64,000 nt of DNA from Gloeocapsopsis dulcis (GCF_032163395.1 NZ_CP119968.1:233501-297500); one strand, 5' to 3'; positions 54,417-64,000 are shown, counted from the stretch's first letter. The notes: a model not told the origin generated them from the letters alone. Program-made: numbers and translations.

Positions 54417-55418
54417 ATGCCAAATCGAGTTCTACTAGAGTCAAAACTTTGGACTCGCCGGAGCTTGCTGAAAGCTGGATTGGCAGGAGTCGGGTTAACG
54501 GGTGCCGCGATCGCTTTTCAAAAGCTAAGTTCGCATCCTGCTGCACATATTAAAGTACCACCCTTCTCTACAAATGCGCTTGAGAGTGGTAACACTGTAA
54601 ATCCCATGGCTGTGCTACGGGATTTTGATTATGGCACCGTCAAGCAAGAACAAGGACGCACGATTCGGGAATTTAGAATTACGGCGGGGAACACCACGAT
54701 CGCACTCAATAGTGCTGTTTCTTTCAATACTTGGAATTTTAACAATCGTATCCCAGGACCAACGCTAAGAGCGACAGAGGGCGATCGCGTCCGCGTTCTG
54801 TTCCTCAATCAAGGTGGACATTCGCACTCAATGCATTTTCATGGGACACATCCTGCTGCTGCTGATGGAGTGCGTCCGGTACGTCATGGTGCAGCAACAA
54901 TCTACGAATTTGACGCGGAACCCTATGGCGTGCATCTTTACCATTGTCATACTGAACCTGTAACGCGACATATTGGCAAAGGATTGTATGGGATGTTCAT
55001 TATTGATCCTCCAAAACCACGTCCTCCAGCAGATGAAATCGTTTTAGTTATGGCAGGGTATGACGTTGATGAGAATGGACGCAATGAATTTTATGCCTTT
55101 AATGGGCTACCAGATTACTACATGACGCATCCAATCCCGATTTATCAACATCAGCTAATTCGGTTGTATGTCCTGAATATGATAGAGTTTGACGCCGCTG
55201 CGACATTTCATCTTCATGCTAACTTCTTTCAGGTGTATCCTACAGGACGCACACTCAGACCGACGCAAGAAAGCGATGTCATCACAATGGGAACTGCCGA
55301 ACGGCACATTTTAGAATTTGCCTACCGCTACCCTGGTAAATATATGTTTCATCCCCATCAAGACGCGATCGCCGCAGCAGGTTGTATGGGATTATTTGAA
55401 GTCATTGCATCTATCTAA
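54417..55418 (+). CDS. Two-domain multicopper oxidase, Tat-exported (possible ferroxidase)
   Basis: A 333-residue enzyme. The signal TRRSLLKAGLAGVGLTGAA is Tat-like. Domain 1 has HSMHFHG and LYHCHTEPVTRHIGKGLYGM, giving trinuclear-centre His and a complete type 1 copper site (Cys, His, Met). Domain 2 has FHLHANFF and FHPHQDAIAAAGCMG, which keeps His but has Pro where a type 1 Cys would be. So copper 1 is only in domain 1. As the first gene before an FTR1 permease, it may oxidise Fe(II) for uptake. Confidence 0.85.
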   Translation: MPNRVLLESKLWTRRSLLKAGLAGVGLTGAAIAFQKLSSHPAAHIKVPPFSTNALESGNTVNPMAVLRDFDYGTVKQEQGRTIREFRITAGNTTIALNSAVSFNTWNFNNRIPGPTLRATEGDRVRVLFLNQGGHSHSMHFHGTHPAAADGVRPVRHGAATIYEFDAEPYGVHLYHCHTEPVTRHIGKGLYGMFIIDPPKPRPPADEIVLVMAGYDVDENGRNEFYAFNGLPDYYMTHPIPIYQHQLIRLYVLNMIEFDAAATFHLHANFFQVYPTGRTLRPTQESDVITMGTAERHILEFAYRYPGKYMFHPHQDAIAAAGCMGLFEVIASI

Positions 55419-55476
55419 AATTTTTTGCCAATTAAATTAGAAAAATTTTCAATAGGCTAACAAAAGGATAACGACA

Positions 55477-56559
55477 ATGTTGCACAGATTTAACAGTAAC
55501 CGCTACATGAGGTTTTGTACTGCAAAGATGACATCTACTCTGCGGTATTGCACACTGGCGATCGCGAGTTCTTTGATTGTTGCATTAGCAAGTTGTAATC
55601 AAACCCCGACCACGACTAACACTACACAGTCACCCGCAGTGAACTCCAGTCCTGCTGCAACCACAACAACTCACAACCACAGCAACGCAGAACAAATCAA
55701 CATCAACACGGCAATTTTGTCAGAACTTGATAAATTTGAAGCACAGTTGGGGGTTCCAGCACTATCACATAAAATTCAAGCAAATCGTCCCTATGGTAGT
55801 CCTGAAGAATTAGTTACAAAAAACGTCGTGAACCAACAACAGTTTGACCAAATCAAAGATCTGGTCACAGTAGAAGATGTTGTGCTTACGGGTGAAGCAA
55901 GAGATGTAGACTATATGTCAAAGCTGGGCTTAATGCGCGGACATATGCTTGTTGCCAACGAATTACTCGATCAACAAAAACCAAAAGAAGCAGAACCTCA
56001 TATTGGTCATCCAGTTGAAGAAATTTACGTTGATGTAGAAGATCAACTTAATGAGCGCAATGTGAAAGAATTCAAGACAAGTTTAATGAGTTTACAAGAT
56101 CTGGTGAAAGCCAGTCCGAAAAGCCCACAAGTCGAAAATAATTTTGATACCTCGATGCAGTCGATCGATGGTGCGATCGCAGCTTTGCCCGAAAGTCAGC
56201 GAAATTCACCCGCATTTGTCTTACAGGTAGTCAACGAGTTACTTGATGCAGCTAATTCGGAATATGGTGCGGCGATCGCTGATAATAAAGTAACCGCACT
56301 AATTGAATATCAAGACTCGCGTGGCTTTGTACTCTACGCCAACAACTTGTATCAAGGAATTTCCAATCAAATGGCACAAGTACACCCCAACGAACACCAA
56401 GCGATTTCGACTAACATGAGTGAACTTACCAAAGCTTGGCCTGCGGTTAATGCTCCCACAACGTTGGTAAAAACTCCCGACGAAGTGACTCAATTAGTAA
56501 CGACAATCGAACAAAACTCTCAAAAAGTCCTTAATGCTAAGACCTCAGCTAAGCTGTAG
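55477..56559 (+). CDS. Lipoprotein with helix-hairpin-helix-like region, iron-cluster partner
   Basis: A 360-residue exported protein. A hydrophobic signal ends in the lipobox VALASC followed by NQTPTT and a Thr/Ser/Asn-rich linker with THNHSN. Residues ~70-125 resemble a ComEA-like HhH (NINTAILSELDKFEAQLGV, GSPEELVTKNVV). The rest is helical, with GHMLVANELLDQQKPKEAEP and HIGHPVEEIYVDVEDQL, a His/Glu-rich face that could bind metal. AAAGGA precedes the ATG. By position it could play the role of a periplasmic iron carrier beside FTR1, as EfeO does, but homology to EfeO is not evident. Confidence 0.65.
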   Translation: MLHRFNSNRYMRFCTAKMTSTLRYCTLAIASSLIVALASCNQTPTTTNTTQSPAVNSSPAATTTTHNHSNAEQININTAILSELDKFEAQLGVPALSHKIQANRPYGSPEELVTKNVVNQQQFDQIKDLVTVEDVVLTGEARDVDYMSKLGLMRGHMLVANELLDQQKPKEAEPHIGHPVEEIYVDVEDQLNERNVKEFKTSLMSLQDLVKASPKSPQVENNFDTSMQSIDGAIAALPESQRNSPAFVLQVVNELLDAANSEYGAAIADNKVTALIEYQDSRGFVLYANNLYQGISNQMAQVHPNEHQAISTNMSELTKAWPAVNAPTTLVKTPDEVTQLVTTIEQNSQKVLNAKTSAKL

Positions 56560-56589
56560 AGGTATTTGGAACTATTAGGTTATCGATAA

Positions 56590-57036
56590 ATGCGCGATCT
56601 TGACCAGAAAAAGACCATTGATATATTGAACTCCATCATGGAATTTGAACTTGCTGGAGTAGTGCGTTATACGCATTATTCCTTGATGGTGACAGGACCT
56701 AATCGTATTCCCATTGTGGACTTTTTCAAGGCACAGGCAAACGAATCGCTGATGCATGCACAACAAGTTGGCGAAATCCTCACGGGCTTAGAAGGACACC
56801 CTAGTTTACGGATTGCACCGATGGAAGAAACTTACAAGCACTCCGTACGAGATATTCTCGAAGAGAGTTTGAACCATGAAAGAAAAGCTTTGGAGTTATA
56901 CAAAAACCTGCTGAAAACCGTAAACGATGCCAGTGTTTATTTAGAAGAATTTGCCCGCACAATGATCGGACAAGAAGAATTACACAACATTGAAATTAAA
57001 AAGATGTTGCGCGACTTTAGTGGTAGTGCTGTGTAA
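56590..57036 (+). CDS. Bacterioferritin-like diiron protein
   Basis: A 148-residue four-helix ferritin-like protein. Ligand positions are visible: EFELAGVVRYTHY (Glu), NESLMHAQQVGEIL (Glu, His), LNHERKALELY (Glu) and GQEELHNIEI (Glu, His). It can oxidise and hold iron. It lacks an export signal and so works in the cytoplasm. It is placed 30 bases after the lipoprotein and 8 bases before the FTR1 gene, which suggests that it takes up the imported iron. Confidence 0.87.
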   Translation: MRDLDQKKTIDILNSIMEFELAGVVRYTHYSLMVTGPNRIPIVDFFKAQANESLMHAQQVGEILTGLEGHPSLRIAPMEETYKHSVRDILEESLNHERKALELYKNLLKTVNDASVYLEEFARTMIGQEELHNIEIKKMLRDFSGSAV

Positions 57037-57044
57037 GAAATTTT

Positions 57045-57983
57045 ATGAGTATTAGTGCTGCGTTACCAACTTTTGTGATTACCCTCCGCGAAGGAGTCGA
57101 AGCTGCTTTAGTTGTAGGAATCGTTCTCGCGTGTCTCAAAAAAGCACAGCAATCTCAATTGAATTCTTGGGTTTATGCCGGTGTGGGCGCAGGAATTGGT
57201 GCGAGTGCGTTGGTGGGTTTGCTGTTTAGTTGGATTATTCCGGTCATTAGTGCAGCAAATCCTCAATATGCGCCCGTTGTAGAACCATTTTTAGAGGGAG
57301 TCTTCAGCATTATTGCAATAATCATGCTGAGTTGGATGTTAATCTGGATGACACGGCAGGCGAAGCATCTCAAAACAGATATCGAAGGAACATTGACAAA
57401 TGCTTTGCAACAAAACCAAGCTGCGGGATGGGGTGTTTTTAGCTTGATTTTTATTGCAGTTCTACGTGAAGGCTTTGAAACGGTTGTCTTTATCGCTGCT
57501 AATTTTCAACAGGGCTTATTCCCTGCTTTAGGTGCAATATTGGGCTTGGTAGCGGCTGTGACTATTGGCGTGATGCTATTTAAATGGGGTGTCAAGATTA
57601 ATATCCGCCGTTTTTTCCAAATAATGGGTGTTTTATTACTTTTGATTGTAGCTGGATTAGTGGTATCAGCATTAAAGCATTTTGATACCGCTGTTGCCGC
57701 GCTTGCAAGTATGGATCGTGCCTCGGAGTCGCTATGTTTCTATTACGAACGGTTTACGAGAAATCCTTCTTGCATCTTAGGACCAAGAGTGTGGGATACT
57801 TCGCGGATTCTACCCGATGACCAATTTCCTGGCATTATTCTCAAAGCGCTGTTTGGCTACCGACAAGACCTGTTTTTAGTGCAAGCTGTAGCGTATGTTG
57901 TGTTTTTAGTAACGATTGGTAGCATTTATTTTCGCAGTTTAGGCGGGGGAGTAAGTTCTCAAAAAATGATTGAGAAAACTTAA
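57045..57983 (+). CDS. FTR1 family iron permease
   Basis: A 312-residue, seven-helix permease of the FTR1/EfeU group. Both REGxE iron-binding motifs are present: TLREGVEAALVVGIV in helix 1 and VLREGFETVVFIAAN in helix 4. These Glu residues pass Fe(III) made by a ferroxidase. The last gene of the presumed operon oxidase-lipoprotein-ferritin-permease. Confidence 0.92.
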   Translation: MSISAALPTFVITLREGVEAALVVGIVLACLKKAQQSQLNSWVYAGVGAGIGASALVGLLFSWIIPVISAANPQYAPVVEPFLEGVFSIIAIIMLSWMLIWMTRQAKHLKTDIEGTLTNALQQNQAAGWGVFSLIFIAVLREGFETVVFIAANFQQGLFPALGAILGLVAAVTIGVMLFKWGVKINIRRFFQIMGVLLLLIVAGLVVSALKHFDTAVAALASMDRASESLCFYYERFTRNPSCILGPRVWDTSRILPDDQFPGIILKALFGYRQDLFLVQAVAYVVFLVTIGSIYFRSLGGGVSSQKMIEKT

Positions 57984-58001
57984 AAAAGGTTCCTCAGTCC
58001 A

Positions 58002-58631
58002 TTAATGTTCAAAGATATCTTTGAATTGCAATAAGTCAAGCGTGACAATTGTTGGCAAACACTCAAAGCAGGCTTGGGCTAACTCTAATCTATCTTCGCG
58101 ATCGAGCATGACTATAAGTTTTTGCTGTGCAGCAAGTAAATAACGGACATCGTTTGCTGCGTAGCGGAGTTGTTGTTCACTCAATGAAGCTGCGTTTCCC
58201 CAATCGGAACTTTGGGCACTTTTATCAAGTTCAACTTGTTCAAGTTCTTGGATTAAGTCTTTTAGCCCGTGTCGATTAGTGTATGTGCGAGCTAGTTTAC
58301 TAGCAATTTTAGTGCAAAAGATGGGTGCTACCTGAATGTCGAGATGATAGCTTAAGGTAGCAATATCAAACCGTGCAAAGTGAAAAACTTTAAGGATGCC
58401 ACTTGCTTCCATTAACTTTTGTAAGTTTGGTGCAGATTCTTGCCCTTTAGCTATGCGAATTGCAGTAACGCGCCCTTGAGAATCGCACAGTTGCACAAGA
58501 CACAAGCGATCGCGCCAGGGTAATAAACCCATTGTCTCGGTATCTACTGCGATCGCCTCCGCATTCATATACTGCGTTAAGATTTCATCACTGATGTCGC
58601 GATCGCAAACTTGAAAATCAGTTAATTCCAT
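58002..58631 (-). CDS. RNase D-like 3'-5' exonuclease
   Basis: A 209-residue DEDDy exonuclease: AIAVDTETMGLLPW (Asp, Glu), VFHFARFDIATL (Asp) and the final YAANDVRYLLAAQ (Tyr and Asp). It lacks the HRDC domains of full RNase D, a common short form in cyanobacteria, and probably trims tRNA or other RNA 3' ends. It is convergent with the FTR1 gene and lies 53 bases after trpB on the same strand. Confidence 0.88.
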   Translation of the reverse strand: MELTDFQVCDRDISDEILTQYMNAEAIAVDTETMGLLPWRDRLCLVQLCDSQGRVTAIRIAKGQESAPNLQKLMEASGILKVFHFARFDIATLSYHLDIQVAPIFCTKIASKLARTYTNRHGLKDLIQELEQVELDKSAQSSDWGNAASLSEQQLRYAANDVRYLLAAQQKLIVMLDREDRLELAQACFECLPTIVTLDLLQFKDIFEH

Positions 58632-58684
58632 ATTGAGGAGTCAGAGGTCGGGGGTTGGGGAGATAGCGATGGTAAGTTGCGCGA

Positions 58685-59917
58685 TCACTGAAGATGCTTT
58701 GCAACAGTTTGCACGTCCTTATCACCACGCCCTGAACAATTGATGACAATTCGCGGACTACCATCAAGTTGCGGACATAAGGTATCGAGATAGGCGATCG
58801 CATGCGCGGTTTCAAGTGCGGGTATGATCCCCTCTAGCTGTGCTGTGCGTTTAAATGCAGCTAAGGCTTCTTCGTCAGTAACGCTGTAATATTCTGCTCG
58901 TTGCTGATCTTTTAAATAACTATGTTCAGGTCCTACCCCAGGATAATCTAACCCTGCACTAATTGAGTGTGCCTCTAAAACTTGACCATCATCGTCTTGC
59001 AGTAGATAACTCATCGCGCCGTGTAAAACACCAACACGCCCTTGAGTCAAAGTAGCCGCGTGTTTTTCGGTATTGACGCCTTCCCCTGCTGCTTCAACAC
59101 CAATCAACCTTACAGATGGTTCATTGACAAACTCGTGGAATAAACCCATTGCATTAGAACCACCACCCACGCACGCGAGAAGAATATCAGGTAATCCGCC
59201 CCATTTTTCTAAACACTGGGCGCGAGTTTCTTTCCCAATGACTGCATGAAAATCACGCACAATCATGGGATACGGGTGCGGTCCTGCAACAGAACCTAAA
59301 ATATAATGAGTACTTTCAACATTCGTTACCCAATCGCGGATTGCTTCGGAAGTTGCATCTTTAAGCGTTCCTGTTCCTGCCGATACAGGGCTAACTTCCG
59401 CACCCATTAATCGCATCCGAAACACATTAAGACTTTGGCGTTCCATATCCTGAACACCCATGTAAATTACGCACTTTAGTCCAAATCTCGCGCAGACGGT
59501 AGCTGTTGCAACACCATGTTGTCCTGCACCTGTTTCAGCAATGATTCGCTGCTTACCCATGCGCTTAGCTAATAATACTTGCGCTAGGGCATTATTAATT
59601 TTGTGTGCGCCGGTGTGGTTTAAATCCTCGCGCTTTAAGTAAATTTGTGCGCCTGTGCCATCGGGTCGGGCATAATGCGCCGTAAGACGTTCCGCGAAAT
59701 ATAATGGTGTAGCCCGTCCTACATAATCCCGCAGTAACTCCTGTAATTCGGCGATAAATTCTGGGTCGTTGCGATACTGCTGATATGCTGCTTCTAATTG
59801 ACTCAAAGCAGGCATCAAAGTTTCAGGTACATATTTACCACCAAAGCGCCCAAAGCGTCCAAGTGTGTCGGGGCGGTGTTCAGCTTGAGATTGCGCGGGT
59901 AAGGGAGTAGTAGTCAC
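58685..59917 (-). CDS. trpB: Tryptophan synthase beta chain
   Basis: A 410-residue PLP enzyme that joins indole and serine. The cofactor lysine lies in [37 protein letters not shown] and the phosphate loop [15 protein letters not shown] follow. The N-terminal [19 protein letters not shown] is diagnostic of TrpB1. No trpA is adjacent, as usual in cyanobacteria. Confidence 0.96.
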   Translation of the reverse strand: MTTTPLPAQSQAEHRPDTLGRFGRFGGKYVPETLMPALSQLEAAYQQYRNDPEFIAELQELLRDYVGRATPLYFAERLTAHYARPDGTGAQIYLKREDLNHTGAHKINNALAQVLLAKRMGKQRIIAETGAGQHGVATATVCARFGLKCVIYMGVQDMERQSLNVFRMRLMGAEVSPVSAGTGTLKDATSEAIRDWVTNVESTHYILGSVAGPHPYPMIVRDFHAVIGKETRAQCLEKWGGLPDILLACVGGGSNAMGLFHEFVNEPSVRLIGVEAAGEGVNTEKHAATLTQGRVGVLHGAMSYLLQDDDGQVLEAHSISAGLDYPGVGPEHSYLKDQQRAEYYSVTDEEALAAFKRTAQLEGIIPALETAHAIAYLDTLCPQLDGSPRIVINCSGRGDKDVQTVAKHLQ

Positions 59918-59984
59918 AGACTAGATAAAATAACAGAACATGATTAATTAATTATAAATTAAAGTCAGGCTTTCAACCTTCACT

Positions 59985-60329
59985 ATGGCTGCTGCAAATC
60001 GTAATTCTGATAGTCCTTATGTTTACCGCGAGTTTGGCGGCGATAAGTCTCCAGCCCTAGAACGCGGAACTCAAGACTTACCACCTGCGCAACAAAACCT
60101 CCGTGTCCAAGCTTCGCGTAAAGGACGCAAGGGTAAAACAGTGACTGTGATTAGTGGTTTTCAAACAAAACCAGAAACTTTAGCGGCTTTGGTAAAACAA
60201 CTCAAAGCGCAATGCGGTAGTGGCGGAACCGTTAAAGACAACGAAATTGAGATTCAAGGCGATCACAAGCAAAAAATTATTGAAATTCTCACTCAACAAG
60301 GTTACAAAGCAAAAATCAGTGGTGGCTAA
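59985..60329 (+). CDS. SUI1/eIF1-like translation initiation factor (YciH)
   Basis: A 114-residue protein with an unstructured N-terminus and a SUI1 domain: SRKGRKGKTVTVISGFQTK, LAALVKQLKAQCGSGGTVKD and a final ILTQQGYKAKISGG. It is the bacterial homologue of eukaryotic eIF1 and can influence start-site choice. It is divergent from trpB, with 67 bases between. Confidence 0.92.
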   Translation: MAAANRNSDSPYVYREFGGDKSPALERGTQDLPPAQQNLRVQASRKGRKGKTVTVISGFQTKPETLAALVKQLKAQCGSGGTVKDNEIEIQGDHKQKIIEILTQQGYKAKISGG

Positions 60330-60436
60330 GCCCTGTGTTAGCATAGATACACATATTAATACTCTCTTTAAGGAATTCAGCCTCTACTTTATATTAATGA
60401 TTGAGCTGATAAATTGTTGTTAAATCAAAAGAAAAA

Positions 60437-60595
60437 ATGGACATTCTCCGACTAATATGTGCAATCTTCATACCACCACTTGGTGTATTTTTGCAAGTAG
60501 GTTTGGGCAGAGATTTTTGGATTAATGTGCTTTTAACTTTACTGGGTTACATTCCAGGAATAGTTCATGCGGTTTGGATCATTCTTTCTAAATAA
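60437..60595 (+). CDS. YqaE/Pmp3 family small membrane protein
   Basis: The 52-residue product starts MDILRLICAIFIPPLGVFLQ and ends YIPGIVHAVWIILSK, two helices with the family pattern PPLGVFLQVG and GYIPGIVHA. Pmp3/YqaE peptides respond to salt or membrane stress. The gene is too short for most ORF filters. Confidence 0.92.
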   Translation: MDILRLICAIFIPPLGVFLQVGLGRDFWINVLLTLLGYIPGIVHAVWIILSK

Positions 60596-60677
60596 GCTAC
60601 CTGCACAAACATCAAACAGCGCCCAATTATGATGAGCGCTGTCGAATCATCACTTTAAAATATCAAATTGGATAAGC

Positions 60678-60875
60678 TTATTCTTCTAAAGGTTTGTTCT
60701 CAAAATATCCTGTTTCACACAAAGAGTGCTTGACTAAGTCCATCTCAAAAATAAACTTAGGATCGCCACTGCGCATAGAATCCAAAGCAGTCACCAACTT
60801 AGACACTACCTGCAACGTAGCATCTAACTTTTCCTCCAACTCTGCAACTCTAGCTACAAGATCTCGTTCACTCAT
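60678..60875 (-). CDS. Small coiled-coil hypothetical protein
   Basis: From ATG 60875 the frame gives 65 residues: MSERDLVARVAELEEKLDAT, a Leu-rich coiled coil, then a segment with FIFEMDLVKHSLCE. A longer open frame (to 60938) would overlap the dienelactone hydrolase and is less likely. It lies 14 bases after that gene. No family recognised. Confidence 0.5.
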   Translation of the reverse strand: MSERDLVARVAELEEKLDATLQVVSKLVTALDSMRSGDPKFIFEMDLVKHSLCETGYFENKPLEE

Positions 60876-60889
60876 TTCTTTGCGATTCG

Positions 60890-61684
60890 TTACCTTACTC
60901 CAAATATCTCCGCGAAAAACTGCCGCATGTCCTGCCAAGAACGGCGATCAGCTAATTGATTATACGCGGTTCCTTGAGATTTATCATTACCCGCTTTAGG
61001 ATTTGTAAAACTATGGACTGCACCACCGTAAGCAATTAATTGCCAATCAACGCCAGCATTACCCATTTCCTCAGCAAAGCCTAAAACTTGTTCAGGTGGT
61101 ACTAATGGATCTTCAGCACCATGCAACACAAGTACTTTACCCTTAATATTTTTCGCATCACTGGGATTTGGCGTATCTAAATTACCATGAAAACTGACAA
61201 CGCCAGCAACATTTGCTCCACTCCGTGCGAGTTCCAATACAGTGCCACCACCGAAACAGTATCCAATAGCAGCAATGCGTTGGGCATCAGTTAAAGAATT
61301 TTTTTGTAGAACTTGCAATCCTGCCAAAGCGCGATCGCGCATCAACTGACGATTAGATCTGTAAATCTTAGCTTGTGCTGCTGCCTCTTCAGGATTTTTT
61401 GGTCTGACTCCTTTACCGTAAATATCAGATGCAAAGGCAACGTATCCTAGTTTTGCTAATTGTTGTGCGCGTTGTTGAACATAAGAATCAATCCCCATCC
61501 ACTCATGAACAACCATCACACCAGGACGTCTGCCTTGAATTTCATCATCGTAAGCTAGATATCCTTCTAATACAGTGTTGCCTTGCTTGTATTCCACAAC
61601 TTGTGTTTGAATTGCGGCTTGGGCAACTGTGCTAAAAGCTAAAGCAAAAATAGGAGCAAGTAAAAAGGAGCGTAAGATCTTCAT
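60890..61684 (-). CDS. Dienelactone hydrolase family protein, exported
   Basis: A 264-residue alpha/beta hydrolase with a Sec signal (FLLAPIFALAFSTVAQA). The catalytic triad is visible: Cys in GYCFGGGTVLEL, Asp in HGAEDPLVPP and His in GGAVHSFTNP. The family also has VVHEWMGIDSYVQ. Exported members probably cleave lactones or esters in the periplasm. ndhD lies 24 bases further right on the same strand, ahead of it. Confidence 0.9.
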   Translation of the reverse strand: MKILRSFLLAPIFALAFSTVAQAAIQTQVVEYKQGNTVLEGYLAYDDEIQGRRPGVMVVHEWMGIDSYVQQRAQQLAKLGYVAFASDIYGKGVRPKNPEEAAAQAKIYRSNRQLMRDRALAGLQVLQKNSLTDAQRIAAIGYCFGGGTVLELARSGANVAGVVSFHGNLDTPNPSDAKNIKGKVLVLHGAEDPLVPPEQVLGFAEEMGNAGVDWQLIAYGGAVHSFTNPKAGNDKSQGTAYNQLADRRSWQDMRQFFAEIFGVR

Positions 61685-61707
61685 TGCGTTGACAGTGGAA
61701 TATTGAT

Positions 61708-63321
61708 TTATTCGCTAGCGATGAGCACTTGTGATTCAGGTACAGCTAGCTGTGGTGCAACTAATGCAGTTGAGTATAGAGGCGATCGCTGCTTTTGCGC
61801 GATAACTGTTGGTAAAACTTGACGTACTTGCGCTGCAACTGCAACTGTTTTGACATCATATGTTTGAGTTGCCAATTTGGGATACATCCCAATGCCGATA
61901 ATTGGTAACAATAAGCAAACCGCAATAAATACCTCGCGTGGCTTCGCGTCACCAAGATACTCTTCAATCACAATGCCAGAATTGTCATTACCGTAAAACA
62001 CTTGGCGCAGCATCGATAATAAGTAAATTGGAGTTAAAATCACTCCCATTGCAGCTAAGAGAGTGACGACAACCTTAAATACAGGGTTGTAAGCATCACT
62101 TGTGGTAATTCCCAAAAAGATCGTTAATTCACCAACAAAGCCACTCATACCAGGTAGCGCTAAAGAAGCCATTGCCCCAGCGGTGAATAGTGCGAAAACT
62201 TTAGGCATCGCTTGTGCCATACCACCCATTTTCTCCATAATCAGCGTATGCGTACGCTCGTAGGTAACTCCCGACAAGAAGAACAAGCTAGCTGCAATTA
62301 AACCATGCGATACCATTTGTAATACTGCACCGCCGATACCGAGTTCGGTAAACGAAGCAATACCGATTAACACAAAACCCATGTGGGCGATTGAGGAATA
62401 TGCCAAGCGACGCTTGAGATTAGTTTGAGCAAACGCGGCTAATGCACCGTAGACAATGTTAACTACACCCAAAATTGCGAGTATGGGGGCAAACGAAACA
62501 TGGGCATTGGGCAACATTTCGATATTCATGCGAATTAGCCCGTAGCCTGCCATTTTGAGCAATACTCCTGCCAAAATCATTGAAACAGGTGCAGAAGCTT
62601 CACTGTGGGCATCTGGAAGCCAAGTATGTAATGGGAAGATTGGTAGCTTGACGCCAAAAGCAATTAGTAATGCAGCATAAACCAAAAGTTCAAACGCTCT
62701 AGGATACTGCTTAATACCCAAAGTTGCCATGTCAAAGGTAACGACATCGCCATACATTGCCATTGCAAAAGCGGCTACTAAGATAAATATCGATCCTGCA
62801 GCAGTGTAGAGGATAAACTTTGTTGCAGCGTAGCGGCGATTTTGTCCTCCCCAAATCGAAATCAGCAAGTAAACAGGTACTAATTCGAGTTCCCACATCA
62901 GGAAGAACAACAGCATATCCTGGGCAACAAATACGCCAATCTGCGCGCTGTACATCATCAGCATCAACGCGAAAAACAAGCGTGGCTTCTTCGTAACGTT
63001 CCACGCTGCCAAGATTGACAGCGTAGTTACAAAACCTGTTAACAACACCAAAGGTAAAGATAAGCCATCTACCGCAACCGACCAGTTCATGCCTAGCTGG
63101 GGTATCCAAGGATAGCTTTCTGCTAGTTGAAATGTTGAGATTTGTAAATCGTAGTTCTGCCAAACGGCGTATACCATCAGAACTAAATCCGTTATCCCTA
63201 CTCCTAAGGCGTACCAGCGAACTGTTTTACCTTGATTGTCTGGAATCAAAGGAATAGCTAGGGCAGCCACCAACGGTAACAGAATAATAGTTGTTAACCA
63301 AGGAATTTGTGTGCTAAGCAT
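61708..63321 (-). CDS. ndhD: NAD(P)H-quinone oxidoreductase subunit 4 (NdhD)
   Basis: A 537-residue proton-pumping subunit of the cyanobacterial NDH-1 complex in the thylakoid membrane. About 14 helices are expected. Antiporter-type motifs: the membrane Glu in [50 protein letters not shown] and [16 protein letters not shown] cannot say by eye whether it is the respiratory (NdhD1/2) or CO2-uptake (NdhD3/4) form. No ndhF is in the window. Confidence 0.93.
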   Translation of the reverse strand: MLSTQIPWLTTIILLPLVAALAIPLIPDNQGKTVRWYALGVGITDLVLMVYAVWQNYDLQISTFQLAESYPWIPQLGMNWSVAVDGLSLPLVLLTGFVTTLSILAAWNVTKKPRLFFALMLMMYSAQIGVFVAQDMLLFFLMWELELVPVYLLISIWGGQNRRYAATKFILYTAAGSIFILVAAFAMAMYGDVVTFDMATLGIKQYPRAFELLVYAALLIAFGVKLPIFPLHTWLPDAHSEASAPVSMILAGVLLKMAGYGLIRMNIEMLPNAHVSFAPILAILGVVNIVYGALAAFAQTNLKRRLAYSSIAHMGFVLIGIASFTELGIGGAVLQMVSHGLIAASLFFLSGVTYERTHTLIMEKMGGMAQAMPKVFALFTAGAMASLALPGMSGFVGELTIFLGITTSDAYNPVFKVVVTLLAAMGVILTPIYLLSMLRQVFYGNDNSGIVIEEYLGDAKPREVFIAVCLLLPIIGIGMYPKLATQTYDVKTVAVAAQVRQVLPTVIAQKQRSPLYSTALVAPQLAVPESQVLIASE

Positions 63322-63569
63322 GACTGAGGATAAATACCTATTGCCTATGACATATATTCTATTAAGTTACGTTAACTTTTGAAAAGGTATATTTATGTTG
63401 ATTACGATGATAAGAATAAATACTTAGTCAAACTTTATATTACAAAAATTAATGAATAAATGTTAAGGATTGAGGGATGAAGACATAAAACTATCGTGCA
63501 GTACTACGACTACAAAAGCCGCAGAGCAAGGGTTTCGGGCTATCCAACTGTCGTACTAAGCCGTGTTCG

Positions 63570-64000
63570 CTACTTACAATCTGCTGGAGTTGCGTAGGCA
63601 AAAGACTCGTAACGTCCTTGTTCCGTTAGGATCGTCACGCAGTAGTTGGTTCTAGTTTCACGCCAGTAGGTATAGATGGCATCGCCTGAAGCAGAAGCTG
63701 GCTTGATGAATTGATAGCCCCGTTGTTCCACTGTGTTTTCCACCTGTCCAGCCCTGGCACCCACCAAATCACTCAAGCGATCGACGGGCGTACCAGCCGC
63801 CGGGTGAGAACTTGCAGCAAAACTACCACTATTTCCACTACCTGAATTTTGTCCGTAGGGAGCCGTATCCCAGTAAACGTAGATCGATTCATTAGCGAGG
63901 CGATAAATTTGTCCCTGATCGCCCAGTCCAGACTGCCGATAGACAGCACGACCATTCTGATCGCGGTAGTTTCCTGGTTGATTGCCTACAGGACGCAGGT
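63570..64000 (-). CDS. Hypothetical protein, 5' end outside window
   Basis: The frame is open from the right edge to TAG 63570-63572, about 142 residues. It reads YRDQNGRAVYRQSGLGDQGQ, a Ser/Gly linker (QNSGSGNSGSF), then VEQRGYQFIKPASASGDA and ends CVTILTEQGRYESFAYATP with DCK. The C-terminal part looks like a small beta domain with two cysteines. An internal TTG at 63776 is not a true start. Family not recognised. Confidence 0.6.
   Translation of the reverse strand, partial: LRPVGNQPGNYRDQNGRAVYRQSGLGDQGQIYRLANESIYVYWDTAPYGQNSGSGNSGSFAASSHPAAGTPVDRLSDLVGARAGQVENTVEQRGYQFIKPASASGDAIYTYWRETRTNYCVTILTEQGRYESFAYATPADCK

Noticed and set aside
63570-63776. 68-residue protein starting at TTG 63776
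   Set aside because: The frame is open to the right edge and the upstream sequence is protein-like, so this is the end of a longer gene.

Overview
The window is cyanobacterial chromosome. Evidence: dense HIP1 octamers (GCGATCGC), tocopherol cyclase, the 29-residue cytochrome b6f subunit PetN, an NdhD-type NAD(P)H dehydrogenase subunit, a split-alpha transhydrogenase (pntA-pntAb-pntB), a Ycf46-type AAA protein and a GUN4 domain. A Chroococcidiopsis/Gloeocapsopsis-like relative is my guess; the genus cannot be fixed by eye.

Layout. 1-9.6 kb: tocopherol cyclase (cut by the left edge), a three-part secreted phytase-like/RTX/GDPD phosphodiesterase, a metallophosphoesterase, a DUF433/DUF5615 toxin-antitoxin pair with a frameshifted toxin, a flavin disulfide reductase, YjbQ, and an unusual acyl-CoA-dehydrogenase/cyclase fusion. 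9.7-13.1 kb: a DUF262 + HEPN nuclease pair (defence-like), a Uma2 protein and a TMEM14 protein. 13.2-15.7 kb: a DUF815 ATPase and a coiled-coil membrane protein. 16.2-20.8 kb: a dipeptide-type ABC importer whose two ATPase genes have collapsed into two half-genes.

21.2-31.8 kb: an integrated island. A complete CAU-anticodon tRNA gene (31775-31848) forms one end; a displaced 3' half of such a tRNA (21215-21261, same strand) forms the other. They share a 23-bp identical core. Inside are HicB with a hicA remnant, other gene fragments, an IS630 element that cleanly interrupts a small gene (removing it with one TA restores the frame), a four-helix membrane protein, and two tandem genes that both begin with a nucleoside-phosphorylase (PNP) domain: PNP-helical-GUN4 and PNP-STAND-ATPase-repeat. 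The second PNP has lost key catalytic residues. This pair is the best candidate for an undescribed conflict or immunity system here.

32-47 kb: WecA/MraY-type transferase, Ycf46, and the conserved rpmH-rnpA-PH-yidC-khpB-DUF177 block; then the transhydrogenase operon, a degraded DUF3800 gene, PhoD, petN and an NmrA-type SDR. 47-54 kb: a small gene behind a LexA-box-like site, an ABC exporter, TlyA, a glyoxalase II, ribosomal protein L9 and intein-free DnaB. 54.3-58 kb: an iron-transport gene set (two-domain multicopper oxidase, HhH-like lipoprotein, ferritin-like protein, FTR1 permease) behind a good sigma-70 promoter. 58-64 kb: RNase D-like exonuclease, TrpB, SUI1/YciH, a Pmp3-like peptide, dienelactone hydrolase, NdhD, and a gene cut by the right edge. 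Four copies of an AT-rich dispersed inverted repeat lie between 45 and 53 kb.
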